Shown: in pieces, positions 48,967-59,978 of the stretch | Numbering within the stretch: position 1 is the stretch's first letter | Layout of the letters: each line of letters opens with the position of its first letter | NCBI GenBank assembly: GCA_016169955.1 | Contig: JABJUM010000018.1 | Coordinates: 186,001 to 250,000 of the forward strand | Origin: Phytophthora vignae f. sp. vignae | Lineage: Eukaryota; Oomycota; Peronosporomycetes; Peronosporales; Peronosporaceae | Direction: 5' to 3' | DNA length: 64,000 nt | Translations under genes and position numbers: made by a program | The notes under the pieces: model-generated | Told to the model about the DNA's origin: nothing | The model's input: only the letters and a program-made list of their open reading frames with translations | Databases searched by the model: none

Positions 48967-51900
48967 GTGGGTCTCAGCAAGATAGCGCTTTTACAAATCT
49001 TGAAGGATATGGGCTGTGATTGGTTAAAACACGGCTGCTATCTTGCTGCCGACCCCTTTCCATACTGCCACGATTTTGGTGCAGTATAGCGCAGGCAGCA
49101 GCAAAATGCCTACCAGCAAGAGGTACCAACTATTAACGGACCGCCCCAGGAGCAACGGCAGCGGTATCTGACGTCCCCCGACGTATATGAGCCCTCCACA
49201 GGTGCTTTCGGTGGATCAGATATAGCATGGGGCTGCTGGGGTCGAGCGGATCGACCGTCGCGGGGTCAATCTGACCTTCGACGACCACCTAGCAGTGAGT
49301 CCTTGCATCGAAAGCATGTGACAACTTGCCACAGCATGCTGCAGCGTACGTATAACATTTACACATACATGAGCGCACTATGTAGTTGAGCAATAGGCTA
49401 AATGAGCGAGAAGACCACGCATGGGGCATGTTGCTGCTGCCGAACTACAAAGGGGGTCTCAGTTCTTTCCGTCTCTGATTGGCAGGGGTCGGCTAATGGG
49501 GCATTTTGAGAACCGTACCCCTTTCAAGTAAAATGGGTAGTCTGAGAGAGCTTTAAATGGGCAGAATCAACAGGAATGTATTGAAATCGCTGAAAACCTA
49601 CAAAGGTGTACTCAATATGCATGCCAACCATACGCGGCCTAAGTGGACGATGTACGTCGCGCTGACGTACGTAATTGCCTATGCAATTACTGCATCATCC
49701 TCGCTCTGATCAACAGTGTTCGCCAGATCGATGAGATCGAAATACTGCCTCGCCTGCAACTCCCCTTCAATGGCGTGATTGCTGAGCGTTGCACGAAATG
49801 GCCCCTTTGCTCTCTTAAGCGTGCTGAAATCCCTTCAACGGTATGGGTCCCTGGCGAAATGCTGGCAAGCCCAACAGCAAATGCGTTCAAGACATTGAAT
49901 CTGTCGAGGACGAGAACCTTCTCCCACGCGTCTTCAAATGTTTCGTCGGAAGCATCGTCAATGATTCGGCGAACGTCGGTTTTCGTCTTGTAGAGGTGGA
50001 TTAGCTTCTTTCGCTGAGCCCAGATCTCTTGCGTCGTTGCCTCGCCAAAATGTTCGTTTAGCTTGCTCTCATGGGACTCCAGAAGCGTATTGAACTTAGT
50101 GTCGCTGCAGGTCACCATATCGATAGGGTAGGTCGGAGGCCCCTCGCGAGTGTCCCTGCTGATGTCCAGTTTGATGCGGGAGGTTCTCTAAATCAGCACA
50201 ACAATTGCAGCAGCGACAGCTTGACCGAGAGCGCGTTGAGTCCACACGTGTAGATCTTCATTAAGCCCATTAGGTTCGACATCGCTATCCCCGTCCCCAC
50301 CACCTTCTTCGTCTGCATTATCGTGCTCATTCGATCCACGCTGATCTTTGCCTGACTCCGATTCATCATCTTGGTAGGGCAGCCCCTCGCCGTCAGCATA
50401 CTGCTCACAAGACTGCAAGCTTTCAAAAAGTCGCTTTGACGGGAACGAGCACCACTTCAGATGAGTGACAACCTTCTTGTAATCGACTCTTGGCACTCGA
50501 TCGTCAGAGTCACTTTCAAATTTCAGTTGCAAGAAGCGCACGAATGCGCTTAACGCCTTGTACTGCTCTTTCATCGTGACTGTCTTAAACTGCAACTTGC
50601 GGAAGCACACACGTATCTGCTCCGACAGCTCGGATACCACAAAGAGACACAGCCACCAAGCGCTACTCGACTGGGCGTAACTCTTCTCGCCTTGCAGGCG
50701 TACGAGCTGCGCGTAATGTTTCACTAAAAAGTGACAAGTATCGTGAATTGATTCCCATCGCGTAGATGCATACGTCGGACACAAACCGACAGATAGACGC
50801 ACGCTCTCGTGTCTCCTTGTGAAGGAGATCTCAGCTCCCAGGCGGCTCCGGAAGTTGCGAGTACTCTTAGAAATGCGTCGACGGCCAGATTGAACTGATG
50901 ACTTCCACACCAGTTCACAACGACAGACGAGTTTCCAAAGTATTCCGCTGCTGCCCGAACACGAGTCGCAAACCCTTGGTGGCGCCCAAGCACGGTAGCT
51001 GCTCCGTCGGTTGAAATTCCAACAAGTCGTCGAAGTAGCCCCCTCCCACCAACATCCTCCGGTACACCGAGCACTACTTCGGCATAGTTCTCTCCTGTAT
51101 GAGCGTCGTGGCCCATTGGAATTGCTAAGAAATGGAAGTTGCGCACAGCCCCGTTCAGCCCGAAGGAAACACGCATTTCGAGGTAGCCATCCTTCTTGTG
51201 TGTCGCTGCATTCACCATGAGCGCAAAACCCCATGCCTTGTTGAGAAGCAGCTTCAGCGCTGCAAGATTGAGGGCGACGACGCAGCGGACGTATCTGCCC
51301 ACCAATTTCGGGTCTGGAGCACCGAGCCTCGTGTTGCCGAGAGCCCTACCAAAAGTGCGAAATGTCGTTGCGATTTTACGAAAACTAATCCCCATGTTGA
51401 CACAATGGAGAACAGTCTCGAACTGGCCGCGATCGCGGATAACAAGGACAGCGTCCTCAGCTTCAGTCTCCAGATAATCATTGGACAGATCAACCTCCCC
51501 GATATCATCGTCTACGGTTACCAAGCCGTGCGGTTCATCAGCACGATTGCAAAACAGTCGGCGAATAAGACTTGCGATTCCGCAAGGGACGGAAAAAGAG
51601 AAGTCTGGCTGGGAAGGGAGGAAACGGTCGATCACGGTCTGGTGGAAGAAACTGTTGCGTTGCTCCTCATCGTCGATCGACTGGTAAAGTTTCCATTGGA
51701 CGGCGTGTTGACTCTCCAAATGCTTCGTTACGTGGTCGCGTCGGAATGTCTTGAACACTTTCCAGCCGCTGGGCTTCTTTCGTTGTTTTTTTCTGACTCA
51801 GGATCACCACAAAACCCGCTCCAGGTTGCGCTTTGTCTTCCTCATCTTCTCTACCAAACGACTCACAGAACTTGCAGAGTGCTTCGATGACTTCGGTCCC

Positions 51901-52700
51901 ATTACAGCTAAAAGGCCGCACTCCTAGCTCTTTTTCATACTTCGGGAGCCACTTTTGCCGAACTGTTTTAGTCTTGGGGCAAGGCGAAGTCAACATGTCG
52001 TTAATAGCACGCTGGACACGTTGCACTTGTGCATGACTGGAGGATTTTGATGTAGCCGACGACGCTGCTGGCTTGTAGCGGCCTTTTGCTCGGCCTTTTC
52101 CGCGGCCGTTGCCGGTTGCCGCCATGCTTGTATTTGGCAGTTCTTCGTAAAACGAAAACTGGGAGAAGCAGGTCGCTTTGTTCGAATTAAAATGGTTGGC
52201 CACTAATCGGGGAACATACGAAGGCATCTGCAGCATATGAAGGAATCTAGAAGCCCGGGGACGGGTTGGCAGAACGGAGAGGCGGTTGCAGCCATTGCTA
52301 TCATCCTAACCTCGTTTCCTACGTGAACAAGCTTCTTTCGCCAACAATCCGTATTGCCGCATGTATATCTATCGAGAGCAGACGCCACTCAATAGTGTCC
52401 GTGAGCCATGGGCAAACGCCACATAGTAACACGAGCGTATACAAGGTTCCGATGGTAGTCATTATGTTTCACAGCGAGCGCTTCTTAGTTCTCCTGCAGT
52501 CGAAATAGTACTACAACGGTTTGGTAGCCTCCAATGCGGTGCGTTTTGCTTCTTTGGAATTGGGCACTGCTGGGAACCTTAAAAGGGGTTTTTCGTCTTT
52601 TTATACACAAAATACCCCATTAGCCGACCCCTGCTGATTGGGGAAAATTTGGAGGGTTTTCGAAGTGCGCTATCTTGCTGCTGCCAGAACTGAGACCCAC
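48967..52700 (-). mobile_element. hAT-like DNA transposon, decayed, about 3.7 kb
   Basis: The ends are inverted GTGGGTCTCAG at 48967 and CTGAGACCCAC at 52700. CAAGATAGCGC follows in both, separated by a 13-nt indel. A longer inverted match that includes CAGGGGTCGGCTAATGGGG occurs at 49453-49510 and about 52607-52640, so the left end may be duplicated or nested. TAAT flanks both outer ends. That is shorter than the 8 bp usual for hAT, so the exact borders are uncertain. The interior carries a broken transposase on the minus strand. Confidence 0.7.
49690..52125 (-). pseudogene. Broken hAT-like transposase
   Basis: Starting at ATG 52125 (MAATGNGRGKGRAKGRYKP), a BED-type finger is split. ALCKFCESFG lies in one frame, and KPSGWKVFKTFRRDHVTKHLESQH lies in another after a 7-A run near 51790, consistent with a one-base change. 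The core follows (DGYLEMRVSFGLNGAVRNFHFLAIPM, VGISTDGAATVLGRHQGF, NWCGSHQFNLAVDAFL). A second shift occurs near 50850 (CPTYASTRWESIHDTCHFLV). A stop or shift separates the C-terminal FNVLNAFAVGLASISPGTHTVEGISARLREQRG. These are hAT catalytic-core and dimerisation patterns. With several breaks it is inactive unless in trans. Confidence 0.8.
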
Positions 52701-52704
52701 TAAT

Positions 52705-53929
52705 GCAGCCTTCAACCCGCTCTTCGTGATCCGTTTTTTTTTTTTTAATATACGCTGTACGCTGGTCGGATGCAATACTTTATTTAGGGCTAGCTAGGTA
52801 GGGTCTTCCTAGGAGCAGCAACAACTGTCAAAGTCCCGCTAGACTTCTAAAAACTTTGGGTCAAGGATGGCGGCGAGGAAGGAAGGAAGGCGCCTCCCGA
52901 GAAAGTGTGCGATGGCAACGGAGGAACGCTTCAGCTCTTTCTTCCCCGACATGTCGCCGGTGTGGCCCGCTGAGCACTAACTGAATTTGCGATGGTCTCC
53001 TCCTCCCATGAGGCAAACACGCCAAACGACCTCCTCAATGAGAAGACGCGCCAAGCGTGTGGCGCACTACTGAAACACGACCGTGCTGGGCCTCGTGAAC
53101 ATGGTTGTGCGTGATCGCTTTCTCCATTTGAGAGTTGGAGGACATCGTGTTCGAAACGTTTGTGTCTTCGACACGTGCATGCCAGGCAGGCGAGATTAAT
53201 GACTACAGCCCAACACAAAGCGGAGCATGCCCGTGACGTTCTCCAGGTGCTGGCGACACACAAGGAGATCGTACACGACCCAGCTCACGAATAGCAGCCC
53301 AGGCCTCGTTCCGCTTGGACGCTTTTGATTTGCTTGGACGGCAAGGCGGAGGAATGATGACAATTAGGACGAAGAGGTGAGCACCACAGAGGAACGATCT
53401 ACACGACGTGGAAGGTGTACTGCCCCATAAAAGTCTGGTGTCGTTGAGAGTAAGCTGAGAGCGACAAGGACATCGGCAAGGCACAATATTTAATGCAGGC
53501 CAGCGACCATGATCTTCGTGAGAGTAGTCGAAGTTCAATAACTCCACTGGTTCGGAATGCTCGTATGAAATACTACTATTATACATCTTGCTTGTCTTCC
53601 TTACTATTGCACGCGTCGGAGTACCGAGTTCAGGCGATGCTTGGGGCAATGCATCGCGGCGTGGTCCTAGCAGAGCTTGTCTTGTCAGTAGTAGGAGTCC
53701 TAGGTAGCTGTGCGCTCGTAGTTCGTCGAGCTGGCTCCCGGCGTGGATGTCAGGCCAGCTCTTGGCCTCCTCTACCAGCACTACTAACCGGAGCGTATAC
53801 CCTAGCCAATTCCCCACAGCTTGTGTTTGTCAGAGCAGCAACACGAGTTGAATGAGCTGAAGATTTTTTCAATACCAAATTTGACCAAATATTGATGAAG
53901 TTGAGCTTACAAAGTTATGGATCCTCGAT
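52705..53929. other. Intergenic, no gene recognised
   Basis: A minus-strand open frame at 53817-53203 has a non-ATG start and no recognisable domain, so it is not called. A short A/T homopolymer lies near 52735-52747. Confidence 0.35.
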
Positions 53930-54462
53930 GCTGTCAATCGGTCCGAGGGGAGGCGTGTGAGAGCTCTGGCGGAGATTGATCGCGCGGCTTGCTTCGATGG
54001 GTGCGTGCTCAAGTGAGTACATTTGAGAATGAATAGTGACGGACGGAGTGCTGCTGCTTGGTACATGCCGTGCATTGAGTTCATGCTGCCGCCCTCGCCT
54101 GGTACTGTCTTAGTAGTCGTCGCGAGACAAATCCTTGCATACCACTGAATGGCCGGGTGCGCTTCGTCGTGTTTCGATACACGTATACTGAAATGTATCT
54201 CTCGATATTGCATTATATGAAGTTTTGTATGTTTGTTGTTGAAGTTGCGCGACCTTTCATCATCAAGGCAAGATGGCGTGGTGTAACTTTGGCGTAACAT
54301 TGGCGAACGCCGTGCACAAGCGGCACCAAGTCAACAGGGCTTTTGCGTGAGCGATGGAGGTCACAAGCTCCCCTCTTCTGCGAACGAAACAGAACTTTCG
54401 CTCACCCGCGCTGTACAACAAATAGTTGGGAACACTGGGGTGCAAGTATACTACACAAAACT

Positions 54463-54484
54463 CTACACACACACACACACACAC
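54463..54484. repeat. AC microsatellite
   Basis: A short AC run. Its inverted counterpart is the GT run at about 56101-56121 in the other arm. Confidence 0.9.
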
Positions 54485-54609
54485 CAATGGGCAACCAACA
54501 AGCTCATGGGAGAAAACATCGATTGTACTGAACACATTGTAGAGAGACTTGCTCAATTGTCTTGCTGACACCAAACAAACAATAACGCACGCGAACCGAA
54601 GACGGGCCA

Positions 54610-54745
54610 GAGCCGAGCGAAGCTGCCGGAACGACGTCTGAGACGACGTGCCAGCCGTAGCTCTAGCCGACGCACTCGCTGTGGCGCTGGCCGACACAGA
54701 CATACCGACCCATCTCGGGTTCAAATAGTCTTGCCAACAAGGCAC
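54610..54745 (-). pseudogene. 3' fragment of the secreted Gly/Val-rich gene
   Basis: On the minus strand the C-terminal coding part (SASATASASARATAGTSSQTSFRQLRS) is preserved. A deletion of about 40 bp then removes the stop codon and the start of the 3' flank seen at 55931-55975. No promoter or signal peptide remains. Confidence 0.85.
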
Positions 54746-55319
54746 GAATAAGACGCAACGTAGAGACTAGTGGGATTACTAGATAAGTGCCCCGGGTGGA
54801 GGCATCACATATGACTAAACGGTGCTTCCCGGCATGTGGTGTACCCCTGGATCTTCTCACATTGTGCGAGCAAAGCTACCCTTCCAATACAACGCAGACA
54901 CACTGCCTACGTACAACATATTTACAACCACTGCTTGTCCGCTTAACTTTCATGCGGCAAGACCAACGGCTGCTGTATGCCGGTCACGGCCGTGGTGGCC
55001 CCTCGAGCTCCACACGTCGACGGTAATCAGAAGGCCACCCGCGGGTTGGCACAGCAATGCCATCAGTCCGCGCGGCTCCACAAGGTTCCCGCCTGTGCCG
55101 GCCTGCCTATCTATCAATCTGCATACATGCACGCCTGCCATCCTGCTTGCAGTCAGTCACTGCACTCACTCACTCTGTCACTGCTCATTCTCAAATCTGC
55201 TCGCTTGCGCTGCACCCATCGAAGCAAGCCGCGCAATCTATCTCCGCCAGAGCCAACACTCTCACACGCACCCCATCGGACCAAGCCTCCCCTACAGCCA
55301 GCCAGCCAGCCAACCAACC

Positions 55320-55940
55320 ATGTTCAGCCTCAGCAGCAGCAAGCTCTTCGCCCTGTGCCTCGCCGGTGCAGCTCTGGTAAGCGGTGCACGCGCAGAGACA
55401 GAGGTCGCTCAGACCTTGGGCCTGCTCGGAGCCCCCGGCGTCGGCGTCGGCTACGGTGCACCCGGTTACGGCGTGGGCCCCGCCGTCAGCGTTGGAGTGC
55501 CTGGCCTCGCGAGTGTCGGCGTCGGTTTGGGCAACGGTGGTGTCGGCGTCGGAGCCAACGTGCTGGGTCTTGGTGCGCACGTCGGTGTGGGCTTGCCGGG
55601 CGCCGGCTATCCTGCCGGGTATCCGGTGGGCTATCCTGCGGGCTATCCTGTGAACGGCGCTCCGTCGACGGGCGTCTACAGTGCTCCCCCGACCACCGTC
55701 ACCAGCGCCCCTGTCAGCACCGGCACGACCTACAGCAGCAACGCAGCGCCTGGTGGTGGGAATGCGGATGCGACCGCAAACGCCGGCAACAACCCTTCGT
55801 CGGCAACCGTGACGAACAGCTACGGCGGTGCTGCTGCGACTGGCGGTGCGTCGGCCAGCGCCACAGCGAGTGCGTCGGCTAGAGCTACGGCTGGCACGTC
55901 GTCTCAGACGTCGTTCCGGCAGCTTCGCTCGGTGGAGTGA
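55320..55940 (+). CDS. Secreted Gly/Val/Pro-rich protein, copy 1 (206 aa)
   Basis: ATG 55320 starts a clear signal peptide (MFSLSSSKLFALCLAGAALVSGARA). The mature part begins ETEVAQTLGLLGAPGVGVGYG and is built of hydrophobic Gly/Val repeats (GVGVGYGAPGYGVGPAVSVGVPG). A GYPAGYPVGYPAGYPV repeat follows, then a Ser/Thr/Ala/Asn-rich stretch suitable for O-glycosylation (TSAPVSTGTTYSS, SASATASASARATAGTSS) and the end FRQLRSVE. No Cys remains after cleavage. The low-complexity composition suggests a wall or extracellular structural protein; the exact function is unknown. The RQLR near the C-terminus is not in effector position. It is nearly identical to copy 2. Confidence 0.82.
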   Translation: MFSLSSSKLFALCLAGAALVSGARAETEVAQTLGLLGAPGVGVGYGAPGYGVGPAVSVGVPGLASVGVGLGNGGVGVGANVLGLGAHVGVGLPGAGYPAGYPVGYPAGYPVNGAPSTGVYSAPPTTVTSAPVSTGTTYSSNAAPGGGNADATANAGNNPSSATVTNSYGGAAATGGASASATASASARATAGTSSQTSFRQLRSVE

Positions 55941-57364
55941 GCAAACTGTGTTCCGCCCAAGGAAGAGCACCGCTCTGGCCCGTCTTGGGTTCGCGTGCGT
56001 TATTGTTTGTTTGGTGTCAGCAAGACAATTGAGCAAGTCTCACTACAATGTGTTCAGTACAATCGATGTTTTCTCCCATGAGCTTGTTGGTTGCCCATTG
56101 GTGTGTGTGTGTGTGTGTGTAGAGTTTTGTGTAGTATACTTGCACCCCAGTGTTCCCAACTATTTGTTGTACAGCGCGGGTGAGCGAAAGTTCTGTTTCG
56201 TTCGCAGAAGAGGGGAGCTTGTGACCTCCATCGCTCACGCAAAAGCCCTGTTGACTTGGTGCCGCTTGTGCACGGCGTTCGCCAATGTTACGCCAAAGTT
56301 ACACCACGCCATCTTGCCTTGATGATGAAAGGTCGCGCAACTTCAACAACAAACATACAAAACTTCATATAATGCAATATTGAGAGATACATTTCAGTAT
56401 ACGTGTATCGAAACACGACGAAGCGCACCCGGCCATTCAGTGGTATGCAAGGATTTGTTTTGTTTTCGACTAGCTAACGACTACTAAAGCCAGTGCCAGG
56501 CAAGGGCGGCAGCATGAACTGAATGCACGGTATGTACCAAGCAGCAGCAGCAACCCTTGTAGTAAACCGGTGGCGGTAGCAGCCTGGACAACCGTACTAT
56601 ACCTGTTGAAGCATGCACACAGTCAGCTTCAGCAGCCCACTCACTAACCCGCCTCCACCACGTGGTGACCACTATCGTACAGTATCACCCCGGCACGCTG
56701 CACGACCGACCGACAGACCGACCGACCAACTGCATCTCGACGAGTCGCACCAACACAACAGGAATAAGAAGCACCGTAGACTGTAGGGACTGTAGGACTT
56801 TACTTGACAAGTCTGCCGGATGGAGGCATCACGGGTCGCGCTTGCGGTCAACGCCGGTCACGGTCCAACGCCACATGGAAACATGATACCGTCCGGCATG
56901 TGTCTGTGCCCCTGGATCTTCGCCCAAGCTGTGAGTAGACGTGCGCTCCACGCTGCGTACAAAATACTTGCAACCACTGCATATCCGCTTAACTTCATGC
57001 GACAAGACCAACGGCTGCTGTATGCCGGTCACGGCCGTGGTGGCCCCTCGAGCTCCACACGTCGACGGTAATCAGAAGGCCACCCGCGGGTTGGCACAGC
57101 AATGCCATCAGTCCGCGCGGCTCCACAAGGTTCCCGCCTGTGCCGGCCTGCCTATCTATCAATCTGCATACATGCACGCCTGCCATCCTGCTTGCAGTCA
57201 GTCACTGCACTCACTCACTCTGTCACTGCTCATTCTCAAATCTGCTCGCTTGCGCTGCACCCATCGAAGCAAGCCGCGCAATCTATCTCCGCCAGAGCCA
57301 ACACTCTCACACGCACCCCATCGGACCAAGCCTCCCCTACAGCCAGCCAGCCAGCCAACCAACC

Positions 57365-57985
57365 ATGTTCAGCCTCAGCAGCAGCAAGCTCTTCGCCCTG
57401 TGCCTCGCCGGTGCAGCTCTGGTAAGCGGTGCACGCGCAGAGACAGAGGTCGCTCAGACCTTGGGCCTGCTCGGAGCCCCCGGCGTCGGCGTCGGCTACG
57501 GTGCACCCGGTTACGGCGTGGGCCCCGCCGTCAGCGTTGGAGTGCCTGGCCTCGCGAGTGTCGGCGTCGGTTTGGGCAACGGTGGTGTCGGCGTCGGAGC
57601 CAACGTGCTGGGTCTTGGTGCGCACGTCGGTGTGGGCTTGCCGGGCGCCGGCTATCCTGCCGGGTATCCGGTGGGCTATCCTGCGGGCTATCCTGTGAAC
57701 GGCGCTCCATCGACGGGCGTCTACAGTGCTCCCGCGACCACCGTCACCAGCGCCCCTGTCAGCACCGGCACGACCTACAGCAGCAACGCAGCGCCTGGTG
57801 GTGGGAATGCGGATGCGACCGCAAACGCCGGCAACAACCCTTCGTCGGCAACCGTGACGAACAGCTACGGCGGTGCTGCTGCGACTGGCGGTGCGTCGGC
57901 TAGCGCCACAGCGAGTGCGTCGGCTAGAGCTACGGCTGGCACGTCGTCTCAGACGTCGTTCCGGCAGCTTCGCTCGGTGGAGTGA
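57365..57985 (+). CDS. Secreted Gly/Val/Pro-rich protein, copy 2 (206 aa)
   Basis: ATG 57365. It has the same length and signal peptide as copy 1, with only a few base differences (for example TCG to TCA-type silent changes, and TTVTSAP preceded by APA in place of APP). The single Pro-to-Ala change shows the copies are recent or kept alike by gene conversion. The 5' flank is duplicated too, so both should be expressed from the same promoter type. The 3' flanks differ from about 58025, which would let transcripts of the two copies be told apart. Confidence 0.82.
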   Translation: MFSLSSSKLFALCLAGAALVSGARAETEVAQTLGLLGAPGVGVGYGAPGYGVGPAVSVGVPGLASVGVGLGNGGVGVGANVLGLGAHVGVGLPGAGYPAGYPVGYPAGYPVNGAPSTGVYSAPATTVTSAPVSTGTTYSSNAAPGGGNADATANAGNNPSSATVTNSYGGAAATGGASASATASASARATAGTSSQTSFRQLRSVE

Positions 57986-58025
57986 GCAAACTGTGTTCCG
58001 CCCGAGGAAGAGCACCGCTCTGGCC

Positions 58026-59214
58026 ATCCAGATCTCGCATGTCTTAGTCTTTGTATGGTGTCAGTAGTCCACTAAGCGAGTCTTACTACAACCTTTTTCA
58101 ATGTAATCAATGTTTCTCTGGTGCACTTGGTGGTTGTGTGTGGTGGTGCGTGCACAGGACCTCATGTTCTGAAAGCGATTTGAATGTCACGCGAATGCCT
58201 GCAAGTTGAAGCCTGCAGCATACCTATGCTTATGTAGACTGGGCTTGTGGACGAAGGTGCTGCTGCCTCGGTGCTGCTTCAAGCCTGATTGTGCACGTCG
58301 TTCACCAACATGGTGGAGGCGTTGATTGCGAAAGGTCGCGCAACTTCAACAAGGTTCATACAAACTTCAGTATACAACTAGTGAAGGCACAGATCCAAAA
58401 AAGTATCCTCCTTTTAGTTCTATTGTAGGCTGCAATAGTGCTAAATAGCCGAATACAATTTGTAGTCAAGGGCGACAGCATGAACGGAATGGACGGCGTA
58501 TACCAAGCAGCAACAGCTGTCTAAAGCGTTAGTATAGCGGTGGCGCTAGCAGTTGGTGGGCTGCCTGGGCAACCGTGCTATACTCGGCATTTTGCAGTGG
58601 TAAAGCGACTGAGGTTCAAAAGTTGTTGTGGGATCATCATCGGAAATGGCCAGGTCGCACATCATTCTCAACTTTAACGACGGCCATACGAAATTTAGTA
58701 CAATAGAGTGCTTGAAACTTCTTCTATGCCTATTGACGTCTCGTCTTCATTTGCTGGTTTTGCTCTCACAAAAATGACCGGTTAGTCAGCTAATTGTATA
58801 GCGAGACGTTGAATCAAGTGATCGTGCGTGGTGGTTTGTGCGGCCTTTGCTACTGTGTACTACTAGTATTAGCGTCGGCAAGCGTGTGCGCAGGTTTTTA
58901 CTACGAGCAGTAGTGAGACTATAAAATACTTTGAACAAGGTGCAATGCAACCGTGCATGCCGATGACTGCGTAAGATTAGCGAACATGAGTTTATTATCA
59001 CTGATTGAGATCCAGGGTTTAATTGAATACGCATTAAACACTCGTAAATCCTTGGGGCTTGGTCGTTATTTTTTCCCGTTACCGTTTGGCACTTTTGTTA
59101 CCATTTGCTAGAAAGGCAAATATGCATTCTTTATGTTGAGATGAAACTCGGAGCTGTCTGGTTCAAGAGAAGGGAATTGTAATCGTTGTTGGCTTGCGGT
59201 TGACCCATGTGCTG
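58026..59214. other. Intergenic with faint copies of the upstream repeat
   Basis: Short matches to the 3' flank of copy 1 are visible, such as GAAAGGTCGCGCAACTTCAACA near 58330 (compare 56330) and GCATGAACGGAATGGACGGCGTA near 58480 (compare 56510). An older, diverged duplicate of that flank therefore lies here. No gene was found. Confidence 0.5.
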
Positions 59215-59403
59215 TTAGAAATGCTCGTTATTAGGCTGTGAGCCCGTCCAAGGCGGACGAACATCTTCCAGAGCAGCAGGTCGTGAGTCGCCTGCAGGTT
59301 GAAGCTCTCCTCCACCTTGGCAAAGGGGACAGAGTAGCAGATACGCGATCATAGCAGCCGCCGCAAGCAGCTCAGCGCGGCGTCCGCGCGTCAGGAACGC
59401 CAT
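59215..59403 (-). CDS. Tiny putative secreted or signal-anchored protein (62 aa)
   Basis: ATG 59403 gives MAFLTRGRRAELLAAAAMIAYLLLCPLCQGGGELQPAG. It has a basic start, a hydrophobic core of about 18 residues and a plausible signal cleavage or anchor. The remaining 25-30 residues are Pro/Asp/Arg-rich (SRPAALEDVRPPWTG). I do not recognise a family. Upstream minus-strand open sequence up to 59617 might be an extra exon but shows no clear splice site. It is called mainly on the signal-like N-terminus. Confidence 0.4.
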   Translation of the reverse strand: MAFLTRGRRAELLAAAAMIAYLLLCPLCQGGGELQPAGDSRPAALEDVRPPWTGSQPNNEHF

Positions 59404-59792
59404 GGTAAGCATTTATGATACACTGGTGATTCCTTGGGAGCAGACGAGTCCTCGCAGCGTCATCATCCCGAGCACCCCACCTGCAGCCACACGAGGGGGC
59501 GACTGACGCCCGCCACCGCCAGCGAGCCGATGAACGTGCGCGGTACGACGCCCGGGAACTCCCGAGGTGGTCGAACTGGTCCACGTTGCGCACGCCGAAG
59601 GCGAAGCTTAAATACACGCTTCAAATTTCATGGTAACTAGCCATTTGAAAATGCTTTCTTTGCAATCAAACCAAATGCTCAAAATCCTGTTTTGGCATTC
59701 TATCTGAGGTACGATAATCTTTTCTGAGTAATACTTGTTGATCAATCTCAGTTTACTTGGAACGAAGCCGAATCGGTAGGAAAGCCGCCGAT
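59404..59792. other. Gap between the two tiny secreted-protein frames, no gene called
   Basis: About 390 bp. A minus-strand open frame near 59617-59405 is Arg/Ser-rich and overlaps the start of the previous gene in another frame. It has no recognisable feature. Confidence 0.35.
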
Positions 59793-59978
59793 CTAGACAA
59801 CGGGGCTTGGAGTCCGGCGCTTCGTGGAGAGCAGCTTGCGGTTGGGGGTTGGCGTGGCGTAGAGCTTGCGAATGTTAGGTGTGTTCTCCTGGGCGTCAAC
59901 CGCAGCCGAGGCGATGGCTGGGGCGAAGCACAGCGTGGAGGCGATAGCTGCAATCACGAGAATCTTGGCGAGCTGCAT
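59793..59978 (-). CDS. Tiny secreted protein with RxL motifs (61 aa)
   Basis: ATG 59978 starts MQLAKILVIAAIASTLCFAPAIASA, a strong signal peptide. The mature peptide of about 36 residues is AVDAQENTPNIRKLYATP followed by TPNRKLLSTKRR and a short Pro/Ser tail. IRKLY and NRKLL resemble the first three residues of the oomycete RxLR host-targeting motif but lack the final Arg, and the protein is much shorter than known RxLR effectors. It could be a truncated effector-like gene or a secreted peptide precursor with basic processing sites (KRR). Function is unknown. Confidence 0.5.
   Translation of the reverse strand: MQLAKILVIAAIASTLCFAPAIASAAVDAQENTPNIRKLYATPTPNRKLLSTKRRTPSPVV

Larger units (their letters stand above)
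53930..54745 (-). repeat. Inverted partial copies of the secreted-protein locus
   Basis: 54030-54694 is the reverse complement of about 55850-56545 (arms about 650 bp). 53930-54030 matches, inverted, the promoter region at about 55185-55290. The locus has therefore been copied in pieces on both strands. Confidence 0.8.
54797..58025 (+). repeat. Tandem duplication, about 1.1 kb units
   Basis: Unit 1 (about 54797-55982) and unit 2 (about 56822-58025) are direct copies. From about 54945/56992 onward they are almost identical, including promoter, whole coding sequence and about 40 bp of 3' flank. Unit 1 then continues into the inverted-arm sequence and unit 2 into unique DNA. Confidence 0.9.

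Noticed and set aside
51780..51800. Programmed frameshifting at the 7-A run in the hAT transposase
   Set aside because: The frame grouping does not match a -1 slippery heptamer (X XXY YYZ in the zero frame), and other frame breaks exist downstream, so simple decay or an indel is likelier.
53203..53817. 204-codon minus-strand frame
   Set aside because: Non-ATG start and no recognisable domain or conserved motif.
55920..55932. RQLR near the end of the secreted protein as an RxLR effector motif
   Set aside because: RxLR motifs lie about 30-60 residues from the N-terminus after the signal peptide; here the motif is at the extreme C-terminus.
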